Translations under genes and position numbers: made by a program
Shown: positions 28,869 to 37,928 of the stretch, piece after piece
How the letters are laid out: each line of letters opens with the position of its first letter
Numbering within the stretch: the first letter of the stretch is position 1
The notes under the pieces: model-generated
What the model was told of the DNA's origin: nothing
What the model saw: only the letters and a program-made list of their open reading frames with translations
Database searches by the model: none
Assembly (NCBI RefSeq): GCF_001544915.2
Contig: NZ_FCOE02000011.1
Location: 141,332 to 205,331, forward strand
DNA: 64,000 bases
Reading direction: 5' to 3'
Source: Caballeronia pedi
GTDB lineage: Bacteria > Pseudomonadota > Gammaproteobacteria > Burkholderiales > Burkholderiaceae

Positions 28869-29862
28869 AGTACATATCAAAAACACGCTGCAGGTCTTTA
28901 ACCCCCGAAGTCAAAGCAAGCATCAACAACACCCGCGCCTTATAAGGGTTGAGCGTCCCCGCACTGACGCTCCCGAGCGCATCATCATTCGCCGCGCCGT
29001 TGCGCATCACATGCCCGGCCCCCACGCGTGACGCACGCACCACCACAACGCCGTGCTTCATCGCATCAACGAGCGCTTGCGTAAGCGTCGCATGCATCGA
29101 GCCGTTGCCGGTGCCCGCGACAACGATGCCCTTCACGCCCGCAGCAACAAGCGCATCGACGACCACTCGCGACACATCCGCATAACTCGCGACGATCTCG
29201 ACCATCGGCCACTGCCCGGCGGGGACATCGAATTCACTTGCAACGGTATGCGGCCGCACGACCGTGCGTTGAAACTCGACGCGCCCATCCTGCACGAACC
29301 CGAGCGCGCCAGTTTCGGGCGAACGAAACGCATCGACGGCGTAAGTGCTCGTCTTGGTGACATCGCGCGCGCTGTGAATCTGGTTATTGAACGCGACCAG
29401 CACGCCCTGCCCCGCCGCATCCTTCGAAGCCGCCACCGTCACCGCATTGAGCAGGTTCAACGGGCCATCGGCGGAAAGCGCGGTCGATGGGCGCATCGCG
29501 GCCGTCAGCACGACGGGCTTCGCGCTCTTCACGGTCAGATGCAGCAGATAGGCGGTTTCTTCGAGCGTATCGGTGCCGTGCGTGACGACGACACCATCGA
29601 TATCGTCCTGCGCGAGCAACGCGGCGACACGGCGGCTCAGCGTCGTCCACAACGCGGCGCTCATGTCCTTGCTGTCGATGCTCGCGATCTGCTCGGCGTG
29701 GATGCGGGCGACGGAACCGAGCGCAGGCACGGCATCGAGCAATTTGTCGACGCCGACGACGCCTGCCTTGTAGCCCGCCGTCTTCGAGGCATCGCCAGCC
29801 TGTCCGGCGATGGTGCCGCCCGTTGCCAGCACGGCGATGCGAGGGAGAGAGGAAGTATTCAT
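28867..29862 (-). CDS. L-asparaginase
   Basis: 331 residues. Asparaginase/glutaminase fold with the first catalytic threonine in ATGGTIAG (T17) and the second motif in VVTHGTDTLEETAY. It hydrolyses asparagine to aspartate and ammonia. Sequence features follow the type II enzyme, but I see no signal peptide, so it may be cytoplasmic. It starts 43 bases after the cysB stop on the same strand and may be transcribed with it. Gene symbol left open between ansA and ansB. Confidence 0.92.
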   Translation of the reverse strand: MNTSSLPRIAVLATGGTIAGQAGDASKTAGYKAGVVGVDKLLDAVPALGSVARIHAEQIASIDSKDMSAALWTTLSRRVAALLAQDDIDGVVVTHGTDTLEETAYLLHLTVKSAKPVVLTAAMRPSTALSADGPLNLLNAVTVAASKDAAGQGVLVAFNNQIHSARDVTKTSTYAVDAFRSPETGALGFVQDGRVEFQRTVVRPHTVASEFDVPAGQWPMVEIVASYADVSRVVVDALVAAGVKGIVVAGTGNGSMHATLTQALVDAMKHGVVVVRASRVGAGHVMRNGAANDDALGSVSAGTLNPYKARVLLMLALTSGVKDLQRVFDMY

Positions 29863-29904
29863 GCCGGCGATTGTAAATCAGCCGGCATGGGTTTTACGCC
29901 GGGA

Positions 29905-30831
29905 TCACGCCGCTTCGCGAAGCTGGGCCGCGATCTGCGCCTCATCGAGTTGCGGCGCGAACATTTCGATCAGTCGATACGCGTAAGCGCGCAGGAACGC
30001 GCCCTTGCGCAGACCGACGCGCGTCGTGCTCGCCTCGAACAGATGCTGCGTGTCGAGCGCGACGAGTTCGGTGTCGCGCTTCGCGTCATACGCCATCGCC
30101 GCGACGATGCCGATGCCCATGCCCAGTTCCACATACGTCTTGATGACGTCGGCGTCGATCGCGGTGAGCACGATATCGGGCAGCGCGCCCGCGCTCGCGA
30201 ACGCCTGGTCGACGTGCGAGCGGCCGGTGAAGTCCTGGTCGTACGTGACGATCGGATACTCTGCGATCTGCTCGAGCGTGATGTTCTCGCGTCCGACCAG
30301 CGGATGACCCTTCGGCACCACGACCGTGTGATGCCACGAATAGCACGGGAACGTGACGATGTCCGGATAGCGGTCGAGCGCCTCGGTCGAGATGCCGATA
30401 TCCGCCTCGCCGTTGATGATCATCTGCGCGATCTGCTGCGGGCTGCCTTGGCGCAGCGCGAGATGGACCTTCGGGAACACCTCGGTGAACTGGCGAATCA
30501 CCTTCGGCAGCGCGTAACGCGCCTGCGTGTGCGTGGTCGCGACGACGAGATGGCCGTTGTCCTGATCCGCGAACTGGCGCGCGACGCGCCGCAGGTTTTC
30601 GGCGTCGAGCAGCATGCGCTCGATCAGTTGATGCACCTCCTTGCCCGGCTCGGTAAGGCCGGTCAGACGCTTGCCGCGGCGAATGAAGATATCGACGCCG
30701 AGTTCGTCCTCGAGATCCTTGATCTGCTTCGATACGCCCGACTGCGACGTATAGAGCACGTTGGCGACCTCCGTCAGATTCATGTTCTGACGCACGGCCT
30801 CGCGCACGAAGCGCAATTGCTGGAAGTTCAT
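29905..30831 (-). CDS. cysB: CysB-type LysR regulator of sulfur assimilation
   Basis: 308 residues. LysR HTH at the N-terminus in the CysB/Cbl form (MNFQQLRFVREAVRQNMNLTEVANVLYTSQSGVSKQIKDLE) and the conserved effector segment VVATTHTQARYALP. CysB proteins bind N-acetylserine and activate sulfate uptake and reduction genes. Here it follows cysA by 33 bases at the end of the sulfate transport cluster, a betaproteobacterial arrangement. Cbl/SsuR paralogues are similar, but the context favours CysB. Confidence 0.9.
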   Translation of the reverse strand: MNFQQLRFVREAVRQNMNLTEVANVLYTSQSGVSKQIKDLEDELGVDIFIRRGKRLTGLTEPGKEVHQLIERMLLDAENLRRVARQFADQDNGHLVVATTHTQARYALPKVIRQFTEVFPKVHLALRQGSPQQIAQMIINGEADIGISTEALDRYPDIVTFPCYSWHHTVVVPKGHPLVGRENITLEQIAEYPIVTYDQDFTGRSHVDQAFASAGALPDIVLTAIDADVIKTYVELGMGIGIVAAMAYDAKRDTELVALDTQHLFEASTTRVGLRKGAFLRAYAYRLIEMFAPQLDEAQIAAQLREAA

Positions 30832-30864
30832 GTCAGCCTCTCTTGATGCTTTTATGTCGTTATG

Positions 30865-31935
30865 TCATTGCGCCGGCGACGGGGCCGGAAATACGCGCAG
30901 CGCGCGCGGCACGGCCGTCACGCCATCGCCGATATCGAGCTTGAGCGCGCGCCATGCCTCGCGATCCAGCTCCGCCTCGATAACGCTGCCCGCATTGCCT
31001 TCGAGTTCGACGCGCACCGAACCGCCCAGCGTCACGACGCGCCGCACGCCAACCACGATGCCGTCGCGATGCGTGCCATCGGCGGGATAGAGCGAAAGAT
31101 CGTGCGGACGCACATAGGCGAGCGCGCGGCCGCTGAAATGCGCTTCGGCGGCGATCGGACTCGCGGCGCCATCGGCGACGAAGCCGTTGGCATCGACGTT
31201 TCCTTGCAGCCGGTTCGCCGCGCCGAGGAACTCGTAGACGAACGACGTCTGCGGATGATCGTACACGTCTTGCGGGCTGCCGACCTGCTCCACATGCCCG
31301 TGATTCATCACCACGATGCGGTCCGCCACTTCGAGCGCCTCTTCCTGGTCGTGCGTGACGAAGAGCGTCGAGATATGCAGATCGTCGTGCAGACGGCGCA
31401 GCCAGCTACGGAGTTCCTTGCGCACCTTGGCGTCGAGCGCGCCGAACGGTTCGTCGAGCAGCAGCACTTTCGGCTCGACGGCCAGCGCCCGCGCGAGCGC
31501 GATACGCTGCCGCTGCCCGCCGGAGAGTTCCGATGGGAAGCGCTCCGCGAGCCAGTCGAGCTGCACGAGCTTGAGAAGTTCATGCACCTTCTCGCGGATC
31601 ACGGCTTCGCTCGGACGCTCGCGGCGCGGTTTCACGCGCAAACCGAACGCCACGTTTTCGAACACGGTCATATGCCGGAACAGCGCGTAATGCTGGAACA
31701 CGAAGCCGACCTGACGTTCACGCGCGCCGACTTCCGCGACGTCCTCGCCATGCAGCACGACCTGACCCGCATCGGCGAATTCGAGGCCGGCGATCACGCG
31801 CAGCAGCGTGGTCTTGCCGCAGCCCGAAGGTCCGAGCAGCGCGACGAGTTCGCCCGCCGGAAAATCGAGCGTGACGTTGTCGAGCGCGGTGAAACTGCCG
31901 AAGCGTTTTTGCAGATTGCGAACGATGATGCTCAT
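30865..31935 (-). CDS. cysA: sulfate/thiosulfate ABC transporter ATPase
   Basis: 356 residues. Walker A GPSGCGKTT (35-43), signature LSGGQRQR, Walker B VLLLDEPFGALD, and a C-terminal TOBE-like regulatory part (from about 240). It energises sulfate import through CysT and CysW. It lies 12 bases after cysW in the sbp-cysT-cysW-cysA-cysB run. Confidence 0.96.
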   Translation of the reverse strand: MSIIVRNLQKRFGSFTALDNVTLDFPAGELVALLGPSGCGKTTLLRVIAGLEFADAGQVVLHGEDVAEVGARERQVGFVFQHYALFRHMTVFENVAFGLRVKPRRERPSEAVIREKVHELLKLVQLDWLAERFPSELSGGQRQRIALARALAVEPKVLLLDEPFGALDAKVRKELRSWLRRLHDDLHISTLFVTHDQEEALEVADRIVVMNHGHVEQVGSPQDVYDHPQTSFVYEFLGAANRLQGNVDANGFVADGAASPIAAEAHFSGRALAYVRPHDLSLYPADGTHRDGIVVGVRRVVTLGGSVRVELEGNAGSVIEAELDREAWRALKLDIGDGVTAVPRALRVFPAPSPAQ

Positions 31936-31947
31936 GATGACGGCCTC

Positions 31948-32856
31948 TTAACTCGGTGCGGTTGTCTTGGCTTCGGTGATGGCTTGCGTCATGCGCCGCT
32001 CCGCGAGGAGCTTCAGCCCGAGCGTCACGAGCGCAAGAAGCGCAAGCAACGACGCCACCGCGAACGCGGCCGAGAAGTTGTATTCGTTGTAGAGAATTTC
32101 GACGTGCAGCGGCATCGTGTCGGTCTGTCCGCGGATGTGCCCCGAGACCACCGATACCGCGCCGAACTCGCCCATCGCGCGCGCGTTGCAGAGAATCACG
32201 CCGTAGAGCAGGCCCCACTTCACGTTGGGCAGCGTCACGCGCCGGAAAATCTGCCAGCCCGACGCGCCGAGCACGTGCGCCGCTTCCTCTTCGTCGTTGC
32301 CCTGCGCCTGCATCAGCGGAATCAGCTCGCGTGCGACGAACGGGAACGTCACGAAGATCGTCGCGAGCACGATGCCCGGCACCGCGAAGATGATCTGCAC
32401 GTCGTGCGCGGCGAGCCACGGGCCGAACCAGCCCTGCGCGCCGAACATCAGCACGTAGATGAGACCCGAGATCACCGGCGACACGGAGAACGGGAGATCG
32501 ATCAGCGTGGTCAAGAGCGCCTTGCCGCGAAACTCGAACTTCGCGATGGCCCACGACGCCGCCAGCCCGAACACCACATTCAGCGGCACGGCGATCGCGG
32601 CGGTCATGAGCGTCAGCTTGATGGCCGACCACGCATCCGGGTCCTTCAGCGACTCGAAGTAATAGTCGATGCCTTTCGCGAACGCCTGCACGAACACGGC
32701 GACGAGCGGCACGACGAGAAAGAGCGCAAGAAACACGAGCGCGATGCCCGTCAGCAGCCAGCGCACGGCGCGCGGCTCGGTGACGGGATTGAGGCTGTTC
32801 TCGTGCATGCGCGCGGCGGCGTTCACCGGCAGCGCCTTGCTGTTTGGCGTGCTCAT
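31948..32856 (-). CDS. cysW: sulfate ABC transporter permease CysW
   Basis: 302 residues from the ATG at 32856 (MSTPNSKALPVNAAARMHEN); the frame is open upstream, but this start overlaps the cysT stop as ATGA (32853-32856). Six transmembrane segments, with the EAA loop in EEEAAHVLGASGWQIFRRVTLP. Forms the membrane channel with CysT. Confidence 0.95.
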   Translation of the reverse strand: MSTPNSKALPVNAAARMHENSLNPVTEPRAVRWLLTGIALVFLALFLVVPLVAVFVQAFAKGIDYYFESLKDPDAWSAIKLTLMTAAIAVPLNVVFGLAASWAIAKFEFRGKALLTTLIDLPFSVSPVISGLIYVLMFGAQGWFGPWLAAHDVQIIFAVPGIVLATIFVTFPFVARELIPLMQAQGNDEEEAAHVLGASGWQIFRRVTLPNVKWGLLYGVILCNARAMGEFGAVSVVSGHIRGQTDTMPLHVEILYNEYNFSAAFAVASLLALLALVTLGLKLLAERRMTQAITEAKTTAPS

Positions 32857-33758
32857 GCGTGACCTCCGCCCTGATGTCCGACATGCAGCGAGGGGCCGAC
32901 CGCGACGGCAGGCGCCGCGCCCGTCTTGCTGGTGCGCCGCTGCAGGAACCATTGCAGCGTATTGATGAGCAGCAGCATCAGGAACGACACGCACAGCATC
33001 ACCACGGCAAGCGCGGTCGCGCCGGCGTAGTCGTACTGTTCGAGCTTCGTGATGATGAGCAGCGACGTGATCTCCGACTTCATCGGCACGTTGCCCGCGA
33101 TGAAGATGACCGAGCCGTACTCGCCGAGCGCACGCGCGAACGCGAGCGCGAAGCCGGTCAAAAGCGCGGGAAAGAGCGAAGGCAGCACGACGCGGCGAAA
33201 CGTGAGCCAGCGCGTCGCGCCGAGGCACGCGGCGGCTTCTTCCTGTTCGCGCTCGAAGTCTTCGAGCACCGGCTGCACCGTGCGCACGACGAACGGCAAG
33301 CCGATGAACGTCAGCGCGACCAGCACGCCCAGAGGCGTGAACGCGACCTTGATGCCGAGCGGCGCGAGATACTGCCCGATCCAGCCGTTGCCCGCATAGA
33401 CCGCGGCGAGCGAGATGCCGGCGACCGAGGTCGGCAGCGCGAACGGCAAATCGACCATCGCGTCGACGATGCGCTTGAACGGAAACGTGTAGCGCACGAG
33501 CACCCACGCGACCAGAAAGCCGAACACCGCGTTGATGAGCGCGCCGCCAAGCGCCGCGCTGAACGTCAGCCGGTAAGACGCCAGCACGCGCGGCGAAGTC
33601 ACCGCCCGCACGAACTGCGCCCAGTCGAGCGTCGCGGTCTTCGCGAAGGTGGCGGCAAGCGGAATCAGCACCACGAGGCTCAGATATGCCACCGTGATGC
33701 CGAGCGTCAGGCCGAACCCGGGAAGCGCGCTCGGCTTCTTGAATGTGAGGGTCGTCAT
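32853..33758 (-). CDS. cysT: sulfate ABC transporter permease CysT (CysU)
   Basis: 301 residues. Six transmembrane helices with the conserved EAA-type loop EEAAACLGATRWLTFRRVVLP, and the ALGEYGSVIFIAGN segment typical of CysT. Starts with MTTLTFKKPSALPGFGLTLG. It is 105 bases downstream of the binding-protein gene and overlaps cysW by four bases. A Gly/His-rich C-terminal tail (GHQGGGHA) is present. Confidence 0.95.
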   Translation of the reverse strand: MTTLTFKKPSALPGFGLTLGITVAYLSLVVLIPLAATFAKTATLDWAQFVRAVTSPRVLASYRLTFSAALGGALINAVFGFLVAWVLVRYTFPFKRIVDAMVDLPFALPTSVAGISLAAVYAGNGWIGQYLAPLGIKVAFTPLGVLVALTFIGLPFVVRTVQPVLEDFEREQEEAAACLGATRWLTFRRVVLPSLFPALLTGFALAFARALGEYGSVIFIAGNVPMKSEITSLLIITKLEQYDYAGATALAVVMLCVSFLMLLLINTLQWFLQRRTSKTGAAPAVAVGPSLHVGHQGGGHA

Positions 33759-33863
33759 CCTTGATTGATCCTTGGTTGCGCGCCGGGGTCGGGCGCGCGT
33801 TGCTGCTTCGGGCGCGCGGCGTCATTGACGCGCCGCTGCGCCCACTTCTTCCGCTTCTGCTGC

Positions 33864-34898
33864 TTACTGCGGCTGATAGATCGAATCGAACACGCCGCCG
33901 TCCGCGAAGTGCGTCTTTTGCGCCTTGGCCCAGCCGCCGAACGTGTCGTCGATGGTGTAGAGCTTCAGCTTCGGAAACTGCTTCGTAAGATCGGCGGGCA
34001 CCTTGTCCGAACGCGGCCGATAGAAGTTGCGCGCGGCGATGGTCTGTCCTTCGTCGCTATACAGATACTTGAGATAGGCTTCGGCGAGCTTGCGCGTGCC
34101 GTGCTTGTCGACGACCTTGTCGACCACCGCGACCGGCGGCTCGGCCAGAATGCTCACCGTCGGCACCACGATCTCGAACTTGTCCGTGCCGAACTCCTTC
34201 ACCGAGAGGAACGCCTCGTTTTCCCAGGCGATCAACACATCGCCCTGGCCGCGCTGCACGAAGCTCGTCGTGGCGCCGCGCGCGCCGGAATCGAGCACGC
34301 CGGCGTTCTTGTAGAGCTTGGTCACGAAATCCTTGGCAGTCTGCTCGTTGCCGCCCGGCTTGTGCTGCGCGTAGGCCCACGCGGCCAGATAGTTCCAGCG
34401 CGCGCCGCCCGAGGTCTTCGGATTCGGCGTGACGATCGAGACGCCCGGCTTGGCCAGATCGTCCCAGTCCTTGATGTGCTTCGGATTGCCCTTGCGCACG
34501 AGGAACACGATCGTCGACGTGTACGGCGATGCGTTGTCCGGCAGGCGCTTCTGCCAGTCCGCGTTGACGAGACCCTTCGAAGCGAGTGCATCGATGTCAT
34601 AGGCGAGCGCGAGCGTCACGACGTCCGCCTGCAGGCCGTCGAGCACCGCGCGCGCCTGGCCGCCCGAGCCGCCGTGCGACTGCTTGAAGGTCACCGTCTC
34701 GCCGGTGTCGGCCTTCCATTTCTTAGCGAACGCCTGATTGAAGTCCTGATACAGCTCGCGAGTCGGGTCGTACGAGACATTCAGAAACGACGTCTGCGCG
34801 TACGCGGACGTGACCATGCCGAAGCTCGCCGCCGTCAGCGCCGCCGCCGCGAACAGGCGCCGCGCGCCCTTGCCTAATCCCAGTGTGATGCTTTGCAT
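33864..34898 (-). CDS. sbp: periplasmic sulfate-binding protein
   Basis: 344 residues. Cleavable signal peptide with basic start and hydrophobic core, predicted cut after A34 (SAYA-QT). The mature part has the family segments YDPTRELYQDFNQAF, QSHGGSGGQARAV and YLAAWAYA. It delivers sulfate or thiosulfate to CysTWA. First gene of the cluster; an inverted-repeat patch lies about 55-80 bases upstream (see findings). Sbp versus CysP cannot be settled by eye. Confidence 0.94.
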   Translation of the reverse strand: MQSITLGLGKGARRLFAAAALTAASFGMVTSAYAQTSFLNVSYDPTRELYQDFNQAFAKKWKADTGETVTFKQSHGGSGGQARAVLDGLQADVVTLALAYDIDALASKGLVNADWQKRLPDNASPYTSTIVFLVRKGNPKHIKDWDDLAKPGVSIVTPNPKTSGGARWNYLAAWAYAQHKPGGNEQTAKDFVTKLYKNAGVLDSGARGATTSFVQRGQGDVLIAWENEAFLSVKEFGTDKFEIVVPTVSILAEPPVAVVDKVVDKHGTRKLAEAYLKYLYSDEGQTIAARNFYRPRSDKVPADLTKQFPKLKLYTIDDTFGGWAKAQKTHFADGGVFDSIYQPQ

Positions 34899-35100
34899 TC
34901 CCCGTTCTCCGTCTTATCGAATTGACGGAATCAGTCTAACGAGGCGCCTATATGAATGAAAATAATCGTTATTCACTTTTTTATACGAAAAACTGCTAAG
35001 AAGCTTATTCCTGGATGGAAAAAGGGCGCGCGCCCGGCAACCGGCCGTTTCGCGGGCTGGCGGGCACGAACTTAAAGTAAAGCTTGAAAAGCGCGAAATA

Positions 35101-35116
35101 CTGTATAAAAATACAG
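35101..35116 (+). promoter_or_regulatory. lexA: LexA (SOS) box 1 of lexA
   Basis: CTGTATAAAAATACAG, a CTG-N10-CAG palindrome that closely matches the SOS consensus. It lies 41 bases upstream of the lexA start and overlaps the probable -10 region. Confidence 0.92.
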
Positions 35117-35120
35117 TCAC

Positions 35121-35136
35121 CTGTCCATTCATACAG
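35121..35136 (+). promoter_or_regulatory. lexA: LexA (SOS) box 2 of lexA
   Basis: CTGTCCATTCATACAG, again CTG-N10-CAG, centred exactly 20 bp (about two helix turns) from box 1. Two phased boxes are also found upstream of E. coli lexA and allow cooperative autorepression. Confidence 0.85.
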
Positions 35137-35156
35137 TGCATCCGGGGCCTGAGCCA

Positions 35157-35834
35157 GTGACCAAGACATCCAAACTTACCGCGCGGCAACAGCAGGTGTT
35201 CGAGCTCATCCAGCGTGCGATCGACCGCACCGGCTTCCCGCCTACGCGCGCCGAGATTGCGGCCGAACTGGGTTTCAGCTCGGCGAATTCCGCCGAGGAA
35301 CACCTTCGGGCGCTGGCGCGCAAGGGCGTGATCGAGCTGGCGGCGGGTTCGTCGCGCGGCATCCGCCTGCTCGGCGATGCATCGCGCATCGATCGCTCCG
35401 AGGAGTTGCCGCATCAGTTCACGCTGCCGCATCAAAGCATCATGCAACTGTCGCTGCCGCTCGTCGGGCGGGTCGCGGCGGGTAGCCCGATCCTCGCGCA
35501 GGAGCACATCTCGCAGCATTACTCGTGCGATCCCGCGCTCTTCTCTGATAAACCCGACTATCTGCTGAAGGTGCGCGGGCTGTCGATGCGCGACGCCGGC
35601 ATCCTCGATGGCGATCTGCTCGCCGTGCAGAAGCGCAACGAAGCGAAGGACGGACAGATCGTTGTTGCGCGTCTGGGCGACGACGTCACGGTGAAACGCT
35701 GGAAGCGCCGCCCCGACGGCGTCGAACTGATTGCAGAAAACCCGGACTACGAAAACATTTTCGTGCGCTCCGGCAACAGCGATTTCGCGCTCGAAGGCAT
35801 CGCAGTCGGATTGATCCGCTCGGGCGAGTTCTGA
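35157..35834 (+). CDS. lexA: SOS repressor LexA
   Basis: 225 residues from the GTG at 35157; starting 21 bases earlier would overlap the second SOS box. Winged HTH at 5-70 (LTARQQQVFELIQRAIDRTG...). The autocleavage site is A108-G109 in GRVAAGSP, and the serine-lysine dyad is S143 (GLSMRDAG) and K180 (VTVKRW). It represses SOS genes and cuts itself when bound to RecA-ssDNA. It is longer than E. coli LexA (202), mainly through a linker at about 75-98. Autoregulated by the two boxes upstream. Confidence 0.97.
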   Translation: MTKTSKLTARQQQVFELIQRAIDRTGFPPTRAEIAAELGFSSANSAEEHLRALARKGVIELAAGSSRGIRLLGDASRIDRSEELPHQFTLPHQSIMQLSLPLVGRVAAGSPILAQEHISQHYSCDPALFSDKPDYLLKVRGLSMRDAGILDGDLLAVQKRNEAKDGQIVVARLGDDVTVKRWKRRPDGVELIAENPDYENIFVRSGNSDFALEGIAVGLIRSGEF

Positions 35835-35894
35835 CGGCGCGCTTCATGGGCGGCGAGGCGCGAAAGTCGAAGGCAGATCGCAAAAGACTTTCGC

Positions 35895-35917
35895 AACGGG
35901 ACGGAAAATGTCCCGTT
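35895..35917 (+). terminator. hairpin downstream of lexA (weak terminator candidate)
   Basis: Eight-bp stem AACGGGAC/GTCCCGTT with a 7-base A-rich loop, 61 bases after the lexA stop. No T run follows. Confidence 0.35.
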
Positions 35918-36037
35918 CAAATATCAAGATAGCCTCACCAACTGCTTCACCGTCCGTTCAGGGCGTCCCAAACACAACAAGCATGACGGCCGCCGTTCCG
36001 GTGCGCCGCGGTGCATCCTATCGTCTGGAGAGTCATC

Positions 36038-36364
36038 ATGGAACGTTTTGCCCGTCTGCTGCCCTTCCGTCAGTTCGGCCGCCTGCGTCACCTGCGCGCG
36101 CTGATCACGTGCGGCATGCCGCGCGCCGAAACCGCGCCCGATCTCTTCGACGAAATGCCCGCGCTGCCGTCGCGCCAGCCCGCTTTCGCACGCGTGTCGC
36201 TGAGCAGCACGGTGCATGCGGAACCTGAACAGCGCGCGCCGGTCAGGGTGTACCGCGGACAATCGCGGGTGATTCTGGTGGGCAAGATCGACGAAGTGTC
36301 GCGCATGATCGACCGCTGTATCGCCGAGGAAGACGCGGGGCTTACGGGCGGCATCCTCGCCTGA
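36038..36364 (+). CDS. hypothetical protein (108 aa)
   Basis: The ATG at 36038 is preceded by GGAGAG at a good distance, so it is preferred over the ATG at 36011. The N-terminal third is Arg/Leu-rich and amphipathic (MERFARLLPFRQFGRLRHLRALI). The C-terminal half (VRVYRGQSRVILVGKIDEVSRMIDRCIAEEDAG) looks like a folded small domain. I do not recognise the family. It lies 203 bases after lexA with no SOS box of its own. Codon use matches the neighbours. Confidence 0.6.
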   Translation: MERFARLLPFRQFGRLRHLRALITCGMPRAETAPDLFDEMPALPSRQPAFARVSLSSTVHAEPEQRAPVRVYRGQSRVILVGKIDEVSRMIDRCIAEEDAGLTGGILA

Positions 36365-36466
36365 ATTTGCGGCGAACCGCACGCCGGACGTGAATTTCCG
36401 GGATATAAACGGCCTGCGCGCTGTCAATCCCGGATTCACGTTCTGCAAAAGAGGCTTCGCCGTCGC

Positions 36467-37066
36467 ATGTCCCGCACTACCCGTTCTGTCGTTGCCGCGC
36501 TCGTTGTCCTGATTCTCGTCGCGGCGCTCGGTTTCATCTACGCGTCACCTTACATTGCGCTGGACCGCGTTAAGCGCGCGGCCGATGCGCGTGACGCGCA
36601 GACCGTCAATCAATACGTCGATTTTCCCGCGTTGCGCGCAAGCCTCAAGGAACAGGTCGCCGCGCTGCTGACACGGCGCGTCGATATTCAGAAAAGCGGC
36701 AATCCGCTTGCGATCATCGGTGCGATGATCGGCGCGGCGCTCGTCGGTCCCCTGGTCGATTCATACGCGACCCCGGACGGCGTCGCGGCCATTCTGAACG
36801 GTATTCCGCCGCGCGGCGATCCGGGCGAGCGTCCGCCACAGGCGGGCGATAGCGCATCGGCGAGTGCCGCGAACGCGCCCGCATCCGGTGTCACGACGGC
36901 GCAACAAGCGCCGAAAGCGCCGCCGCAGACCACGGCGGGCTATCGAAACCTGAACACGTTCGTCGTCACGTATCAGCACGGCGCCGGCGATGCGCGTTAC
37001 TCGGCGATCTTCCGCCGCGACGGGCTCGTGTCGTGGAAGCTCGTCGCGGTCGATCTAAACGGCTGA
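36467..37066 (+). CDS. DUF2939-like membrane-anchored protein
   Basis: 199 residues. One N-terminal transmembrane segment (about 8-28), then IALDRVKRAADARDAQTVNQYVDFPALRASLKEQ, which fits DUF2939. An Ala/Pro-rich linker (about 125-160) separates it from a C-terminal part ending FVVTYQHGAGDARYSAIFRRDGLVSWKLVAVDL. Probably faces the periplasm. Function unknown. Single gene, convergent with the usp gene. Confidence 0.8.
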   Translation: MSRTTRSVVAALVVLILVAALGFIYASPYIALDRVKRAADARDAQTVNQYVDFPALRASLKEQVAALLTRRVDIQKSGNPLAIIGAMIGAALVGPLVDSYATPDGVAAILNGIPPRGDPGERPPQAGDSASASAANAPASGVTTAQQAPKAPPQTTAGYRNLNTFVVTYQHGAGDARYSAIFRRDGLVSWKLVAVDLNG

Positions 37067-37081
37067 ACGTGCGGCGAACGG

Positions 37082-37591
37082 TCAAGCGCCCGCTTCGGCC
37101 TTGACCGGCTTCGCGGCATGAGCCGCTTCGTCTTCCGCTTCGGCGGATTCACCCGCCTGACACACGGCAACGAGAATGCTGCATTTCACGCGATCGAGCA
37201 GCGGCGTGTTGCCTGCGCCCATCCACCAGCGCGCGAGTCCGCTGCGGCACCGATGCCCGACCACGACGAGATCGACCTGCAAACTTTCCGCGAGCGCCGC
37301 GATTTCGTCGATCGGATGGCCGAACGCGAAATGCCCCTGCGCCGGAAGGCCGCGCTCCCGCAGCCACTCGACGCCTTCCTGCAGGATGTCGCGTGCGGCC
37401 TCTTCGAAACGTCCGCAGGCCATATCGGTTAGCAGTCCGGCGCTCTGCGCGATGCTGGAGCGCATGTCGACCACCGCGAGGACGTGCGTCTCGGCATTCA
37501 GATCCAGCGCGAGATTCGCGCCTTGCCGCAATGCCTTGCGCCCCTCTCTGGAGCCGTCATAGCACAGCAGGATTTTTCGATAGCTATCCAT
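37082..37591 (-). CDS. universal stress protein (UspA family)
   Basis: 169 residues from the ATG at 37591 (MDSYRKILLCYDGSREGRKAL). One Usp domain: ILLCYDGS at the start and DLVVVGHRCRSGLARWW before the final strand SILVAVCQ. The nucleotide-binding loop G-2x-G-9x-G-S/T is not perfectly kept, so ATP binding is uncertain. An acidic/Ala-rich tail of about 25 residues follows the domain. It converges with the DUF2939 gene. Confidence 0.9.
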   Translation of the reverse strand: MDSYRKILLCYDGSREGRKALRQGANLALDLNAETHVLAVVDMRSSIAQSAGLLTDMACGRFEEAARDILQEGVEWLRERGLPAQGHFAFGHPIDEIAALAESLQVDLVVVGHRCRSGLARWWMGAGNTPLLDRVKCSILVAVCQAGESAEAEDEAAHAAKPVKAEAGA

Positions 37592-37928
37592 CGTGACCTC
37601 CCTGGCCAACTTGCCCGTCGCGCTCCGTTCGATGCGATCCGTAGCGCGATTAACCTGCGGCGTTTCTTCATCATGGTGTGTCGCCCCATACGTGGCAACG
37701 CTGGAAAACGCTAACCGCCGCGAACGTGCTAGCTCGCACCGTGCCAGAACCCCGGACACACCGGCGGACAAGCCTCTGGCACTATCGGCCGGAACCGGTT
37801 CAAACTCTTCCCGCACAGCTTTGACTCGCGCTCGCCGCATGCGGTTGCAAGCGACGCGCTGCCTTGGTGCAATGGATTACACTAGCCCGCTGGATTTCCC
37901 GATGCGGTTTTCCCTGCGGCACGAAAGC
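37592..37928. other. 337-base divergent region (usp / nodI-like)
   Basis: No gene supported; promoters of both genes are expected. The nodI-like reading frame stays open across the whole region but has no similarity upstream of 37929. No palindrome or hairpin stood out. Confidence 0.45.
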
